A stretch of 64,000 nt of DNA, taken from NCBI GenBank assembly GCA_944472155.2, contig OX235272.1, forward strand, positions 2,836,354 to 2,900,353. Direction: 5' to 3'. The notes beneath the pieces were generated by a model. It was not told where the DNA came from. It searched no databases and worked only from the letters and a program-made list of their open reading frames with translations. The translations under genes were made by a program, and so were the position numbers. The number at the start of each line of letters is the position of its first letter. Position 1 is the stretch's first letter. Shown one piece after another: positions 1 to 11,394 of the stretch. The stretch comes from Trichobilharzia szidati. Its lineage: Eukaryota; Platyhelminthes; Trematoda; Strigeidida; Schistosomatidae.

Positions 1-230
1 TGGAATTCATGGGCCATTGGTTCGAGTCTCAGGGGTTGTATAGTCCACGAGCTCGTGTTGTAACCAGAAGGTCCTGGATTCGAACCCGAATGGGGTGGGT
101 GTGTGATTCTGAAGAGCCCCGAATTAGGACGAAACAACTGTTGAGTACTTCCTGGTGGTTTTACATTGATTCTCTAACCGATGTCACCTCATGATGAAAT
201 CCTGTAACCAATCAAATAAAAAGCATGACA
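1..230 (+). mobile_element. SINE-A copy (tRNA-derived, SM-alpha-like)
   Basis: A tRNA-like head carries a B-box-like GGATTCGAACC near 76-86. A hammerhead-like segment and a tail ending near 'cctgtaaccaatcaaa' follow. The same order recurs in more than a dozen other copies in this window, which supports a dispersed SINE. It is non-coding and would depend on a LINE for movement. The 5' part of the A box is degraded. Confidence 0.75.
103..148 (+). ncRNA. Hammerhead-ribozyme-like core in SINE-A
   Basis: CTGAAGA (109-115) fits the CUGANGA core. A short stem with CCC and GGAC sides follows, then GAAA (131-134), then ACAACTGT, which could form a short stem III ending in a GUU cleavage triplet. Schistosome SM-alpha SINEs are known to carry hammerheads. 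This is the best kept SINE-A core I found; stem I looks weak, so activity is uncertain. Confidence 0.5.
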
Positions 231-390
231 ATTACTCAGTTATATAGAACACAAGTGCATCCGATTGACCAATCATATTTAAATAGGTCAAGTAGTCAGT
301 CCATGGTAGGTGAAGGTTGAAGTCTACTGCTTTTTGTACACATATTTTGGGATGTATGTGATTAAAAGTGCAAAAGTGCTTCCATCGCCT

Positions 391-570
391 TCAATTAGAT
401 TTATGTGAAATAATTGTGAAGTAGTCATTAATATTGATTTTGTAACCTGACATTAATAAGTGCTTTGCAATGGATGATGATGATGGATTTCTATTCAGAT
501 TAATTGCATTGGGATTTTCTCTGTGTTTAAATAACCATTTTGGAATATGTTCTTTTCGACGACATTGCTG
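391..570 (-). pseudogene. PLE endonuclease C-terminal fragment, fused to RTE
   Basis: The minus-strand frame reads EHIPKWLF and then SSSSIAKHLLMSGYKI, the pattern that follows the GIY-YIG core in Penelope-like elements. Upstream in the same open frame (571 and above) the sequence switches to RTE-like protein. The catalytic YIG segment itself is absent. It is a broken fragment. Confidence 0.6.
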
Positions 571-760
571 TTGTCCAAGAATCTTCATCCCCTCTGTTTC
601 CTCTATGTTGACCTGAAGTCCTATCTTTGATGCTTTTTCTATCGCCAACTTGTTGCTTTTCACTTGCATATCTTCCAGTTTGTAGGAAATTAGACGTATG
701 TATCATCGGTGAAATCCAAATCCTCCAAGTTTTCGTGTAGGTCATAAAAAATTGTATGCA
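571..760 (-). pseudogene. RTE-like fragment (post-RT region)
   Basis: The frame contains KSNKLAIEKASKIGLQVNIE and GMKILGQQQ. These match the segment downstream of the FADD box in the better RTE copy at 31.9-33.6 kb (LQVNIDKTEVMKITNQQQ). Both ends are truncated. It joins in frame to a PLE fragment at about 570. Confidence 0.6.
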
Positions 761-1767
761 AATGCGACTGTACAGTTAGAAAAACTGGGTTCACAGAAAA
801 AAGTCTCTTCGCTAAATTGTCTTTGTTTGTCTTCATTGCCCAGTGAATTTATTTCGTCTCTTGAATTGAAAGAACTATGTCACCTGGTTGATTTTCACTA
901 CTGACAGAATTCAGGTCGCCTGTATCATGCCATTTCGGACTAGTCACCTGGATAAGTATGCATCACACTAAGAGGACAGTATTGCCAAGGAGACACGAGT
1001 TCATCATCAATTACTTCAGAAAGTGACTGTGTTATCTTATGGGGCTAGTGAACCGCGAACTCCACTTTTTGTGCAACAGCTAGTGTAACGACAGAAGGCA
1101 AGAGTCAGGCAACAGATCATTTATTAAGGAAATCAACGCATATTTATATATTTTCATGTACATTACTATGGTTATGTAAACAAACAAACACAGTCTTCCG
1201 ATTTGTTGTTTCTCACGTAAAGTCAATCTTTCATCTATTTGTGACTGTTTCTTGAATGTCAAATCCTCTATATGTTAACTGCATCCGCCTACGCAAAGTC
1301 TGCTGTGGTCGGTTTTGAATCAATCTTTGTTCACATTTTCTCACGACAAATCTTGGGAACGTAAATATTGACGTAAATTACTGTCTACCAATTTGGCTAG
1401 TAGACAGCTCTCACCACACTAGTAGTTATTGCACGTTGAAACTATCAAGTTTTCCTTTATTTGACTTTACAGAACTGAAATGTTTGGTGTCTGATGGCAT
1501 AATACTTTCTCTTGCGGATCCCTTGATGGCACCTTGAAGTTGATTTGACAGTGTTCGAATGAATCACCACTTACAACGAGATAGGACGGATACGTTTTAC
1601 TTAGAAGATTATAGACACTTGACATTCGTTTCTCTCCGGTGATCAAGAAGTATGCCCATTTCTGTCCTACATGAGGACAATCAAGGGCCTGAATATCTAT
1701 TTATTGGTAAGGTCTGTGACTACAGCACCTAGTAACGCGGGTTCAAACTTCGCGAGAGGTTGCAGAT
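761..1767. other. No recognised feature
   Basis: AT-rich sequence with only short open frames. I see no family motif, tRNA-like box or long repeat. Old element remnants are possible. Confidence 0.4.
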
Positions 1768-3570
1768 ATAATAATAATAATAATCTACTTTATTCCAAAA
1801 GCAGTACTTATAATACAGAATCGAATTCTCAGCATTTGTCACAAAATTGCATCTGATTTGCTCAAAATATGAATAAAATTAAAACAAAATTAATCAGGGG
1901 AATTTGTCCACACTTATGATATAAAGTCAAAAATATTCAAAGTACGAGCTGAGAAGATTAAATATAATAATAATAACAATAATAACAGTGAGTTTGTGTC
2001 ACACAGTATTGTCGATTCAGTGTGGAAATTTCAGCATGTTATAGATTATTGAATCTAATGTTCTGTTGATATAGTATAGTGAGGGGAAATACAAAGTTAA
2101 CAGTTATAACAGAGCTTAAATGATGTTCACACTTATGAAAGAAATAAACAAAACAAAAAATTGAGAGGATTATAAATATAAGAAGTAAAATAACAATAAA
2201 GGTTGATGTTTTAAGGATGGAGGAAATGTTGTACTCAGTAGTGCAAAGAAGGTTAGTTAGTTCATGCCTAACACTATTTTCATCACATACAGTACGTGCC
2301 GAATATGGTATAGTGGAATTTTTATACTTAGACTAACGTGCATAAAGTCTTCTGAAAAAACTTCTTGTTTTACCTGAGAAGGAGACACAAGGTTGGAGCT
2401 GCGAGTGCTGCGGTGGATGCTCATAGTCTGACAAAATCCATTTAGCAAATTTGTTGCATGAAATCAATTGCCTATCAATGACGAGGACAATGATATGGCC
2501 CAACGGGACACCACTCGCCCTACTGACAGTCTTCAGAGTTCTACCAAGTATGACAGAGTCTATTTTAAACAATCCAGGAAAGAATAAGGATAAAGTATAA
2601 AGAAGAATAGGTAAGATGCACGAGTTGACAAACTGTAAGAGGAGGGTTGGTTAAGTTATGCCTGAGTGCCTTAACTTCTTAATGTAAAAAGTCAGACGAA
2701 ATATTCTTTTAGAAATCGCTTAGATATGGGAAGACCAGGATAGGTCAGTATAAAGAATTAGTCCAAGATACTTAACTTCAGACTTGATTTCTATATCGCG
2801 ATCATCAATTTTGCAACAACAACTTCATTTAACTTTCGTTTACATTGGAAACTGAAATTAACAGTTTGACATTTGAAATGATTTAGTTTAAGACCATTAA
2901 ACGAAGACTATTTGCTAACTCCTAATAGAAAGCTGTTCATCTCAGTACAGACTAGCTGAGAGTTAACAGACATTGAAATAGTTAGATCATCGGCATACTT
3001 AACAAAGTTCATTTCGTCATCAGAGTGTGCAAGTTATGCAAGAAGAAAGAAAACAGAAAAGGAGAAAGGACAGTGCATTGAGGGACACCAGCCTCAGTAA
3101 GCAATGAAGTGGACGACTTTCCCTGACATACAGTGTATTGCTTTCTCTCTGAGAAATAAGAATGCAGCCATTTGACAACCCAACAGTCAGTTTGAGTTTC
3201 AGTAAGCTTGTTTAACAAAATGTCCCTAGGTACTGAGTCGAAAGCAGATGTGTAATCTACGAAGATGCAGCGATCAAATTTAGCCCCCTTGTCTAAACTC
3301 GAGACAATGTTATGATACAAGACTGCAGCTCCACCTAAGGTACTTCTACTACTTTTGTAGGCGAATTGTTCGGGATCGTTAAAGGCTTTAAGTGAAGGTT
3401 GAAGATTAAGTAAGAGCAACTTTTCCATAAATTTTAGAAAAGGAGAGATAATAGCAATAGGTTAAAAATTTAAAACATGTGACGGTAGATGACTTGAGTA
3501 TAGGTACAATTTTAGTGTCCATCCAAACGGCTGGCACGACATTTCTGGACACCAGTGTTGATAGGCATGA
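1768..3570 (-). mobile_element. CR1-like non-LTR retrotransposon, 5'-truncated
   Basis: Reverse-transcriptase region at 3009-3428: DPEQFAYKSSRST, motif A FVDYTSAFDSV, and motif B GVPQCTVLSP with Cys where Gly is usual. After a frameshift the catalytic box KYADDL lies near 2985. A further frame at 2333-2572 matches the C-terminal piece seen again at 14.4 kb. The 3' end probably runs to the (AAT)n tract followed by 'ctactttattcc' at 1768-1800. The copy is dead, with frameshifts and no 5' half. The SR1/CR1 clade is inferred from the motifs. Confidence 0.7.
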
Positions 3571-4329
3571 AAACTAGATTCATCCAGAACTTTCTGCCAG
3601 TCGCCTCCAAAAATCTAACATTCACTCGACATATCCATGGAGATGATGAAATCTCCTCAACTGAGGATTATACTTCAAATTTACTGATAGAATTCTGTAA
3701 GTATCAGCCCTAAGACAAGACAAATTACATCGTTTTCACCTCATCCCACCTCATTTGAATAATCAACATAAAACTGAAGGTGTTTTAAATTCGATGGTCA
3801 CTGTTTTATCGATCTGTAAAATGAAAAGGTTATGTGTATGTTATATGCTGCATTTAACCTCCGACTTGGTAGACATGTCTGAAAATTAAGATCTTCTTCC
3901 CTTCGATAAGCCGGGAGTAGTAGTAATCTGATATCTATAAATAACTGAAGATACCATCTGTCTGGTTGCACTTTTTGAAAATTTTATTACCTTTCATCAT
4001 ATGAATACCTTTCAAACAATCTGCAAGGTTATTCCTTTGGAAAAAAAATCATCTAGTGTTGAAGAGAATAATCAATAATGTGTCTGCACTACAACTGCAT
4101 ATGATATATATATATATATCGATTATTGAATGTCATCTTTGAAATGTTTACTGAAGAAAAAACTGATGTCTTGTGAAATTATTCACTTGAATTGGGTTTT
4201 TTAGTTTGACACAGAAATGATTAGATGAATAGTACTCAATGGATTGTAAATTTGTAATTGTCCTAAGTGTCAAACAAACCTTAGTATTGATTGCCTTTAT
4301 GGGTGGGAAGAAAATAATACAATAAAAAT
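3571..4329. other. No recognised feature; short (TA)n
   Basis: AT-rich sequence without a supported gene. A short TA tract lies near 4100-4120. Confidence 0.4.
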
Positions 4330-4686
4330 GAAAAAAAAAACAAAAATTACATACTCGGTGTTTAAACAGATCAGTTTAATTATAGATTTAATGACTGAAC
4401 AAACTTCTTCTTTTGTATGCAGACTTCAGGATTTAACGTATAAATTGCCATTGCTTCTGAGCTTTGAAGAAGTTTGAGTCGTACTCTTTTAACAAGATTC
4501 CCACGTATTCTGTAGATGACTTTGAAGATAGTTTGTAGGTTTGCTTGGTGTCTAGATTCGATCAGGTTTTCCAGGGTAAATCTGTGACGGAGGGGTCTTC
4601 TTTTTCCTTTATTAAACCATGAGGTTAAGTGTTCGATGATACATTCGGATAGCGAACCCTGAATACGGCCGACATACCTAGCTCCA

Positions 4687-5754
4687 TATTAGTTTGTTTA
4701 TTAGATATATCACACAGTGAAACAGTATTATTTACTGGATGACAAAGTTTCGAACAAAATTTATTGTTGTTCATAATCATATCAATTGTGATCATACGAC
4801 TTTGACACTTGAGTTTTATAGTTTTCCTTGTTCTCTCCTATTTGTCGAAAGGGTAGCAGAATTTTCCAGATATCCGACTGGACAGGTGTTGAATCATTCC
4901 TATTACATGTGTTTGCAGTTAATTCGATAAACAAAGCTTCTGTTATCAATCTCTCCCTATACCCTGTGACATTAGATTTTAAAACTGTCATCCTATCCCG
5001 TCCTATTGTATGGTTGTGTGTGACTGCATGTAGTGCTATAGCTGAACTATTCTCTAGATTTCTTATTCGGGTCAACCAATCTAGATTTTGCTAAGTTGTT
5101 ATGTTCAGCTAGTCTGACTGCCCTTGTTCTACTAGTTTGACCTATGTATTTGACCTGACAATCATTGCAGGGTATTAGATGAACTAAATTGTTTTGTTTT
5201 AAAGGCTCTACAGGATCCTTTAACCGAAAAAGCTTGTTTCTAATTGAGTTTGTGGGTTTGAATGCCGTTTTTATTCCTGTCTTGTTGAGAATTCCGCGTA
5301 AGGCTTCCGAGGTTCCTTCCTTGTATGGAATTACTACTGATGATTTAGATTCCCTATTGTTGGTGTTGTCATTAATATTATTATTATCACCATTATCATT
5401 ATCATTATTACTGTTATTATCACTATCGCCACTATCATTATTTATTTTATTTTTACATATCCTTACATATTTCCTGACTAATTTATCCGGGTAATTATTA
5501 AGTTTCAAGGCTTTTTTTATGTGTATCAGTTCCTGTTTTAGATTTTCTTTGGTACCACTTAATTTTTGTGCTCTGTCATTTAAACATTTCACCAATCTTA
5601 TTTTTACTGACATAGGATGGGATGATCGGAAGTCCAAATATCTGTTCGAAACGTCATCCAGTAAATAATACTAGTTCACTGTGTGATATACCTAATAAAC
5701 AAACTAATATGGAATTACTTACTACCACAGTACCCAAGTTTTACACATATATTA
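4687..5754 (-). mobile_element. PLE-A copy nested inside PLE-B
   Basis: An insertion of about 1.07 kb, flanked by atacctagctcca at 4674-4686 and 5755-5767. Its ends carry inverted repeats of about 70 bp (4684-4757 and 5643-5712), as expected for PLE terminal structures. It contains a connector plus GIY-YIG endonuclease frame and a frameshifted C-terminal part at 4782-5075. The reverse transcriptase is absent. It is younger than the PLE-B copy it interrupts. Confidence 0.8.
5047..5637 (-). pseudogene. PLE-A connector and GIY-YIG endonuclease, partial
   Basis: 196 residues. N-terminal connector (FRSSHPMSVKIRLVKCLNDRA), then an Asn/Asp-rich linker of about 30 residues made by microsatellite-like codons, then VVIPYKEGTSEALRGIL. 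The endonuclease lead follows with CNDCQVKYIGQTSRT and RLAEHNNLAKSR. The frame breaks here and continues in another frame to the C-terminal IWKILLPFRQ. The YIG core is kept, but the upstream reverse transcriptase is missing, so it is unlikely to act alone. Confidence 0.7.
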
Positions 5755-6329
5755 ATACCTAGCTCCACACGAGCAGGTGAATTGGTAGATGGACATTGGT
5801 GAAACAAGACAACAGTAGTAGCTTATCCGTCATGTTCATGCGAACATTAGTTTTGTCGAGAAGGTTATTCGGAGTTCAAACGCAAAGAAGTTCTTCAGTG
5901 AGAGGGATAGGAGGTTTCTTGGTACTTTTGCCGATGAGTCTCCATTGAATTGTACATTCAAGTAGGGAATTTTCTTGGGAGGAGAAAGTATGGATGGTTG
6001 TAGTGGTTTAGGCTTCATGGATTTTGTGATGAAACATCCTGGTAGCCATTTTCAAGAAGGATTCTTTTCAGAGTGTTCAGCTCCACTTTTATAGTGTCAG
6101 GGCTGAAAATATGTAAAATTATACAGGTGAAACTAAGTATAAAGAGAACAAAGTGTTATCAGCCTGATAGTCAGAATGCTTTTACTACTAAAATTCCCTC
6201 GGCTTGCGAGTGGAACACAAGGCTTCGGCACCACACTGTGATTTCACTCACTTCTTTGCAGTCTGTTTTATCTGGCTACACAACTCCCCATACAGGTCTC
6301 TGTTCACCAGCCCTAGGACAGGATGGAAA

Positions 6330-6720
6330 AGGCGGAGAGCTGGTTAGTCCATGATGTGGTGTCGTGGGATGAAGGATACTTGTGGTAGATTAGCATCGGT
6401 TGGTGCGTCACGACTCCCTGGTTGGGGTCCGAGAGATAGCTCGAATCGATGTCTCGAAACGTTATCGGATATGGCCAAGAATCGTAATCAATGGCAAACG
6501 TGTTGCAATTTCCTTCTTTCTTTCCCTCCCGATGATAGTTGGCGAATACCGTTTGAACTTGTTTTGTGTGGCTTTTTCCTTCCTGGTGAGGTTTTTATCC
6601 GTTCTCCACCCCTATATTTTTACTTTTAATCTATGTTGTTTTATTATTATTATGTGGCGCATCTTCTTGGTGCCATATTGTACCAAGATTTCCTGCGTTT
6701 AAATAAATAAATAAATCTTT
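6330..6720 (+). mobile_element. NLTR-C: 3' end of a non-LTR retrotransposon
   Basis: The frame at 6351-6629 contains RLPGWGPRDSSN, then LETLSDMAKNRNQWQTCC, which is the usual extreme C-terminus of one class of schistosome non-LTR ORF2. The element ends in an (AAAT)n tail near 6700-6720. No reverse transcriptase is present. It resembles NLTR-B (61.5 kb) but differs enough that I keep it apart. Confidence 0.6.
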
Positions 6721-7180
6721 GATTTCATCCTCACACAATCTCCTCTGTTTTACCCTCGGATCCAAACCCAGCTTGTCCACCTGAGGAAACTGTAATGTTA
6801 CTTGAATGTCTCTATTCCCCTCATCAAGATTTTGGGGTAATAGGCTGTCGGGTGATTGGTTGAATAGCTGTAGCTTCTTGTCACATACTTATCTTTTTGG
6901 TCTGCTACCACACCTTCAGTATCTAAGCAGCAAAGGTGCCTGTTGATGATAGTCTACACTAACTTGTTGGAAATGCCAATGGTGACGTGCATTTTGAGTC
7001 TCTGCAACACAAGAAGAACTGACTTGACATTAGTGTAGAAAATTCAGGTCTTCTTCCTTCTGGTTAGTGCTGTGCATGTCTTTTGAGATTTTAGAGAGAT
7101 GAATGCCTGTTGTGCTCTCCTGATCCTGGCTTTCAACAGATTTGAAGTTACAGAGATGGTTCTTTCAAGACTGTACAAAA
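6721..7180 (-). pseudogene. Degenerate non-LTR (RTE-type) remnant
   Basis: The minus strand around 6960-7150 has the same order of words as the post-RT part of the RTE copies here. It is broken by stops. The nearer part, 6721-6900, is only weakly assignable. Confidence 0.35.
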
Positions 7181-7469
7181 CATTTACTATCAATGTATAT
7201 ACATACAATTGATGTCATGATCTGTTTCTGAAGGTGTTTTAATGTCATTTAATGTGCATGTAGATTAGCCGTAGGTTTCTCCTTTTAAAGTGGTTGAAAG
7301 AAATTCCAGGCAGGCCTACTTATCATCCAGCCCAAGGGAGTAACACATGCTGAAGTGAAATCATTTTGAATGGGAGTTAGCATGTCTAAACTAAATCAGT
7401 AACAACAATTTAGGAAATCTGTTCTTTTCTAATTTGCGCAGAATGGAAAATGTAGACCTCCTGTAAATT

Positions 7470-7890
7470 ATCCTTATTATTATTGTTTCCTTTAATTCCT
7501 AGAGGAACATAGGGCTTCAGCCGTGCGTCTCCATTGCGTTCGGTTCTCCGACAACGTTTTCACCTGGCTCCAAGTCTGCCCACACGTTTTCATCTCCTCT
7601 TCACATGACCTCCTCCAAGTCACCCTTGCACTGACGACCAACTCGCCACTTCCCACTCGGGTTCCACTCGAGGGCTTGTCTAGTGATGTCACTTGCTGGT
7701 TTCCTCAGAGTGTGGCCAATCCATCTCCATTTCTTCCTGCCTATTTGTTGCACAATCGGTTCCTGCTGAGTTGGTTTGCTCCCACAGATCCCTATTGATG
7801 ATCTTGTCTGGCCATCTGATCTTGAGTATTGAGCGAAGACAGCTGTTGATGAAGGTCGGTAGTTCGTTTGAAGTGCAAATCATCCTTGTG
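7470..7890 (-). mobile_element. RTE-like 3' end, copy 1
   Basis: Starting from the (ATT)n tail at about 7473-7490, the minus strand encodes the RTE C-terminus in pieces: NELPTFINSCLRSILKIRWP, then TSLDKPSSGTRVGSGELVVS. These match 33.2-33.5 kb. It is 5'-truncated to about 400 bp and frameshifted. Confidence 0.75.
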
Positions 7891-7984
7891 GTAAGCTAGA
7901 CACTATGAGAAGGCTGTAGACTGTCTAATTTTCACTTACTAGAGAATCAAAGGCAATGACACAGTTATAGATATAGATACGCTG

Positions 7985-9225
7985 ATATTATTATTATTCC
8001 CTTGGGTTCCAAGTGGAATTCAGGGCCTCAGCAGCAAGTCTCCATGTCATCCTTTTCTCTGTAGTCCTCTTTAGTTGACTCCACAACTGAGCAAAGGCTC
8101 TCATCTCCTATTCGCATGACGTCCCTCATGTCACCGATGGACGACCAACCTGTTGTTTTCCATTCAGGTTCCACTCGAGCGATGGCCAGGCATGCGACGT
8201 CACTCAAAAGTCTTCTCAGAGTGTGTCTGATCTACCTCAATTTTCTCACACATATTTGCTGAGCAAAACGTTCTCGATTGGTTTTTCCCCGAAGTTTCTT
8301 GTTGCTAATTCTTCTTGGCCATTTGATGTACAGTATTGAGCCAGTGAAGACAGATTTTGATAAAATTCCGCAGTAGTCTGTTTGAAATGCTTTCAGTGAC
8401 GCAAAATGCAAGCTCCTGACTCATATAGAAGAACTGTCTGACTTAACTTTGGTGTCGAAAATCCGAATTTAGTCCTTTACACTGAGAGGAGAAGATTACC
8501 AAACTGATTTTAGAGTGATGAAGCTCTCTCTTGCTTTTCCAATTCTACCAGCTTTGACATACTCATCTGTGCAACTTGTAGTTGAAGTGATACTTCTTAG
8601 ATAGCTGAAGGAAGTAACCTCTTTCAAATTTCCCCACTTGATAGTGACTACTGCTTGTTGTGGTTGACCAGTGGTTATCTCCATCCCCTCCATCTTCTCT
8701 ATGTTCACTTGAAGTCCTGTCTTTTCTGTTGCTGCTTCTTCCGTCAACTTGCTGCTTTTCACCTGTAAGTCTACGAGTTTGTGTGACACTGAGCATAAAT
8801 TATCCTTTAAGTCCAGATCTTCTACAGTCTTCTTATCGGTCTAGAGTATTCGTGTCTTCTCGCCCTCACCCACGGTCTCACTTACAATCCAGTCCACTAC
8901 AATCAGGTATATCACCACTGATAGCAGGTGGCCATATCTTAATTCTGTCTCATTTCACAGGCTTAGCTGAGTCTTTCCTCGTGGCTTACTTGACAAGTAG
9001 CATTGTCATATAGCTACTGAATGAGGCTGAAAGAGATTTCAGGTACTCCGTTGTATTGACACTGTCGAAGGTCTTTCCAAAGTAGATGAATTTCAAGTAG
9101 GGATTTGACTGTCACTCTATGTTCTGTTCGATAATGATATGTAGAGTGGCAACTTGATCTGTATACGATTTCGCTTTTCTGATTTCAGATTGTTCCAGGC
9201 TGATAGATACACTGGTATCTTTCTT
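7985..9225 (-). mobile_element. RTE-like copy 2, 5'-truncated
   Basis: The minus strand reads, from high to low coordinates: a decayed RT motif A region near 9080-9200, the post-FADD segment (8496-8789, SKLTEEAATEKTGLQVNIE and LKEVTSFSYLRSI), and the C-terminus and 3' UTR down to an (ATA)n tail at 7985. There are several frameshifts and stops. It is inactive. Confidence 0.75.
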
Positions 9226-9229
9226 TAGT

Positions 9230-9780
9230 TTATATATATGTATATATAGTTTACTTTAATTCCTAAAGGAACATAGAGATTCAGCCAAACGTCTCCATTG
9301 CGTTCGGTTCTCTGCCGACGTTTTCACCTGGCTCCACACCTGACCATATACTGTCATCTCCTCTTCACATGACCTCCTCCATGTCACCCTCGAACTGACG
9401 ACCAACTCGCCGCTTCCCATTCGGGTTCCATTCGAGCGATGGCCTGGCGTGTGAAGTCACACACTTGATGGTTTGTTTTCTCTAAGTTTAACCACCTCTA
9501 TTTCTTCTTGTATATTTGTTACACAATTGGTTCCTGCTGGTTTGGGTTGATTCGTTCATTGCCAGAGTTCCCTTCCTGTTGCTGATCAGTTCTGGTCGGC
9601 CATCTGATCTTGACCGGAGTACTGAGAGAAGACAGCTGTTGATGAAGGTGTGTAGTTTGTTTGAAGTAGCCTCCGTGACTCCTTGGCCAAGTCTTTGATC
9701 CATATAGTGGCACTGAATTTACATTAGAGTTGAAAATCCGGATCTTATTTTTCATTCTGAGTGCTGAGTGTTGACCTCCG
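9230..9780 (-). mobile_element. RTE-like 3' end, copy 3
   Basis: A (TATA)n tail at 9228-9250 abuts copy 2. The minus-strand frames carry NKIRIFNSNVNSVPLYGSKT and SNKLHTFINSCLLSVLRSR, as in the 33 kb copy. It is about 540 bp and 5'-truncated. With copies 1 and 2 this makes three RTE ends in a row in the same orientation. Confidence 0.75.
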
Positions 9781-10639
9781 CACAGACTTTAATAATAGCT
9801 ATACCAAATTTTCTCACTTGCTTCATTTTCTCTACTTTCGGTGTCCAGTCTTTTTTTCGTAGTTCTCCTCAGCGTCATTTTCATAAAACATTCAGCTTGC
9901 CCTACGTTAATTACCACTTTTTTTCTTAATGCGCTGATTTCAAGGGTAGAAGCTTGAACTATTACGTCTTATCTGTTTGTTCGAGTAATATCAGAATAAC
10001 ACTGTTGAGTGATTTTGAAATTCTAGGCATAGATTTGCACCTTATTACCAAGATTCCGAAAAATAATTAATATAGTCAAGTTGACCACAATCTATACGTT
10101 AAATTATGTAAGCAAAATGAATTCTCAATTAAAAGGAGTTTGTGTGTGTTGTAATAGCAAAGAATTCCAGGGTCCATCTCGTGCTTATTGGTCATTTTCA
10201 ATACGCATTAAACTAAAATTAGATAATAACTTTCATCGATTAGTTCAGAGGAACTCGCGTGAACACGTGATGATGGATATTCATGTTGCGATCAGGAGAT
10301 TGGCAGTAATCGTAGAGGTGAGTTTGAGTCTTATTGGGTATACAACCACTCATTTGGGATGCAAGTAAATCCAGCCAACGAGTCCTAAAACATTACGAGA
10401 CGTACGTCATAGGATTAAAATACCCAACAACACTAACCGATTAATTTCATGTTCATCTTAAAGCACCGTTGAAATCTCACAACTAGGAGCCAACATGTCA
10501 ACAGAGATCGAGCACTTCCGCCCAATACATTCAGTCAACTAGAAATTCCAAATAACTTCAACAGATATCAGAAAGAGTATGACTGATTCATTTAATGGTA
10601 GGCTAAAAATACACCGTGATTTGTTGGCATTAGATGGTT
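9781..10639 (+). other. Mostly unassigned; possible degraded SINE-D at 10360-10560
   Basis: I see no gene. Around 10375-10420, 'ccaacgagtcctaaaac' followed by a GAGAC segment resembles the hammerhead-like part of SINE-D at 23.16 kb. The stretch 'acatgtcaacagag' onward resembles the sequence after SINE-D at 23.28 kb. The match is loose. Confidence 0.3.
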
Positions 10640-10965
10640 GGCGATAGTCGGCAGGAAGCCTTCGCTACACCTAGGTTTCATGCTAGTTGACACTCACCAA
10701 TCAATCGGCAAGGCGTATCTGCAACTACCTTGAAGGAACAACTCATGTCCCTACTGAGATTCGAACCCGCGTCACCTAGTGAGAGATTCAGTCACAGACG
10801 TTGATACTACTAAGTTATTCGGGCTCGCGATTGACCTACTGTAGGACTCTACTGGATACTATGATTGTACTCTAGTCAGTGATTAGTGTGTAATGTGTTT
10901 AGTGCTATCTTTGGTGCAGATTGAATTTTATCAGTCAAGTTTGTCTCTAACCATCTAATATCTAT
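10640..10965 (-). mobile_element. SINE-C head with foldback arm
   Basis: The minus strand shows a tRNA-like start 'gcccgaataacttag' with a B box GGTTCGAATCTC and the family body down to 10640. On its 5' side (higher coordinates) lies the same arm found in the foldback units (SINE-C 3'-type sequence with 'gaattttatcagtcaag'). The same arm-linker-head order recurs at 29.3-29.6 kb. Confidence 0.65.
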
Positions 10966-11149
10966 TTATCTATCTGCATAAGGAGTTAAACTGTTGCAAT
11001 ATGTACAAATGCAGAAAATTCCAATCTGCATAATTATTATTGTTGTTTGGAATAAAGTGACTACATTATTAATATTAATATTAGTATATCACTTTGAGGG
11101 CTGTTAAATTTTGAAGGTTTAGTTTGCATGAATTTACATAGTTTCAAGT

Positions 11150-11290
11150 TACATCATCAAGTGACACCAGTTAGAAAGCTAATGAAAACCAAGAAGTACT
11201 GGGAAGCAGTTTTGTAATAGTGTTGGACAGCGGAGTGAACTGTGGGCCTTGGAATTACAGGGTTAGCTCGTCGACCCTATCCTTATCCTG
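11150..11290 (-). mobile_element. Degenerate SINE-A copy
   Basis: The reverse complement of 'caccagttagaaagc...aaaaccaagaagtactgg' matches the SINE-A tail, and 'gttagctcgtcgaccc' matches the head. The hammerhead core is lost. A CR1-like tail-like (ATT)n with 'ggaataaagtgac' lies just upstream at 11030-11080. Confidence 0.5.
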
Positions 11291-11394
11291 ATCTACAAAC
11301 AAATCTTCTCTATTACATATGAACCTGATTAATTCAACTTTTGTGGAATAAAACTGCTGAAACGTTGCCTGAATCTCGTCACCTGATGTATCTG

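Larger units (their letters stand above)
4674..5767. repeat. 13-bp target site duplication around PLE-A
   Basis: atacctagctcca occurs at 4674-4686 and 5755-5767, directly outside the inverted terminal repeats. Removing PLE-A and one copy restores the Cys-rich lead and YVG segment of PLE-B in one frame. That establishes a real insertion. Confidence 0.85.
4330..6090 (-). mobile_element. PLE-B copy split by a nested PLE-A
   Basis: The connector (5836-6018, including LQPSILSPPKKIPYL) leads into the Cys-rich lead of the GIY-YIG domain up to 5768. The frame resumes at 4673 with YVGRIQGS, HLTSWFNKG and KRVRLKLLQSSEAMAI, then a stop and a 3' UTR with a match at 42.5 kb. The break is a clean PLE-A insertion with a 13-bp target duplication. 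The reverse transcriptase is missing, so the copy is 5'-truncated. Endonuclease family and order are typical of Penelope-like elements; the label is local. Confidence 0.75.

Noticed and set aside
5189..5494. Leu/Ser-rich plus frame resembling a transmembrane protein
   Set aside because: Antisense of the PLE-A Asn/Asp-rich linker.
6400..6702. Host coding exon with hydrophobic tail
   Set aside because: The GPRD and DMA-NR-W words identify it as a non-LTR C-terminus; the hydrophobic part is 3' UTR read-through.
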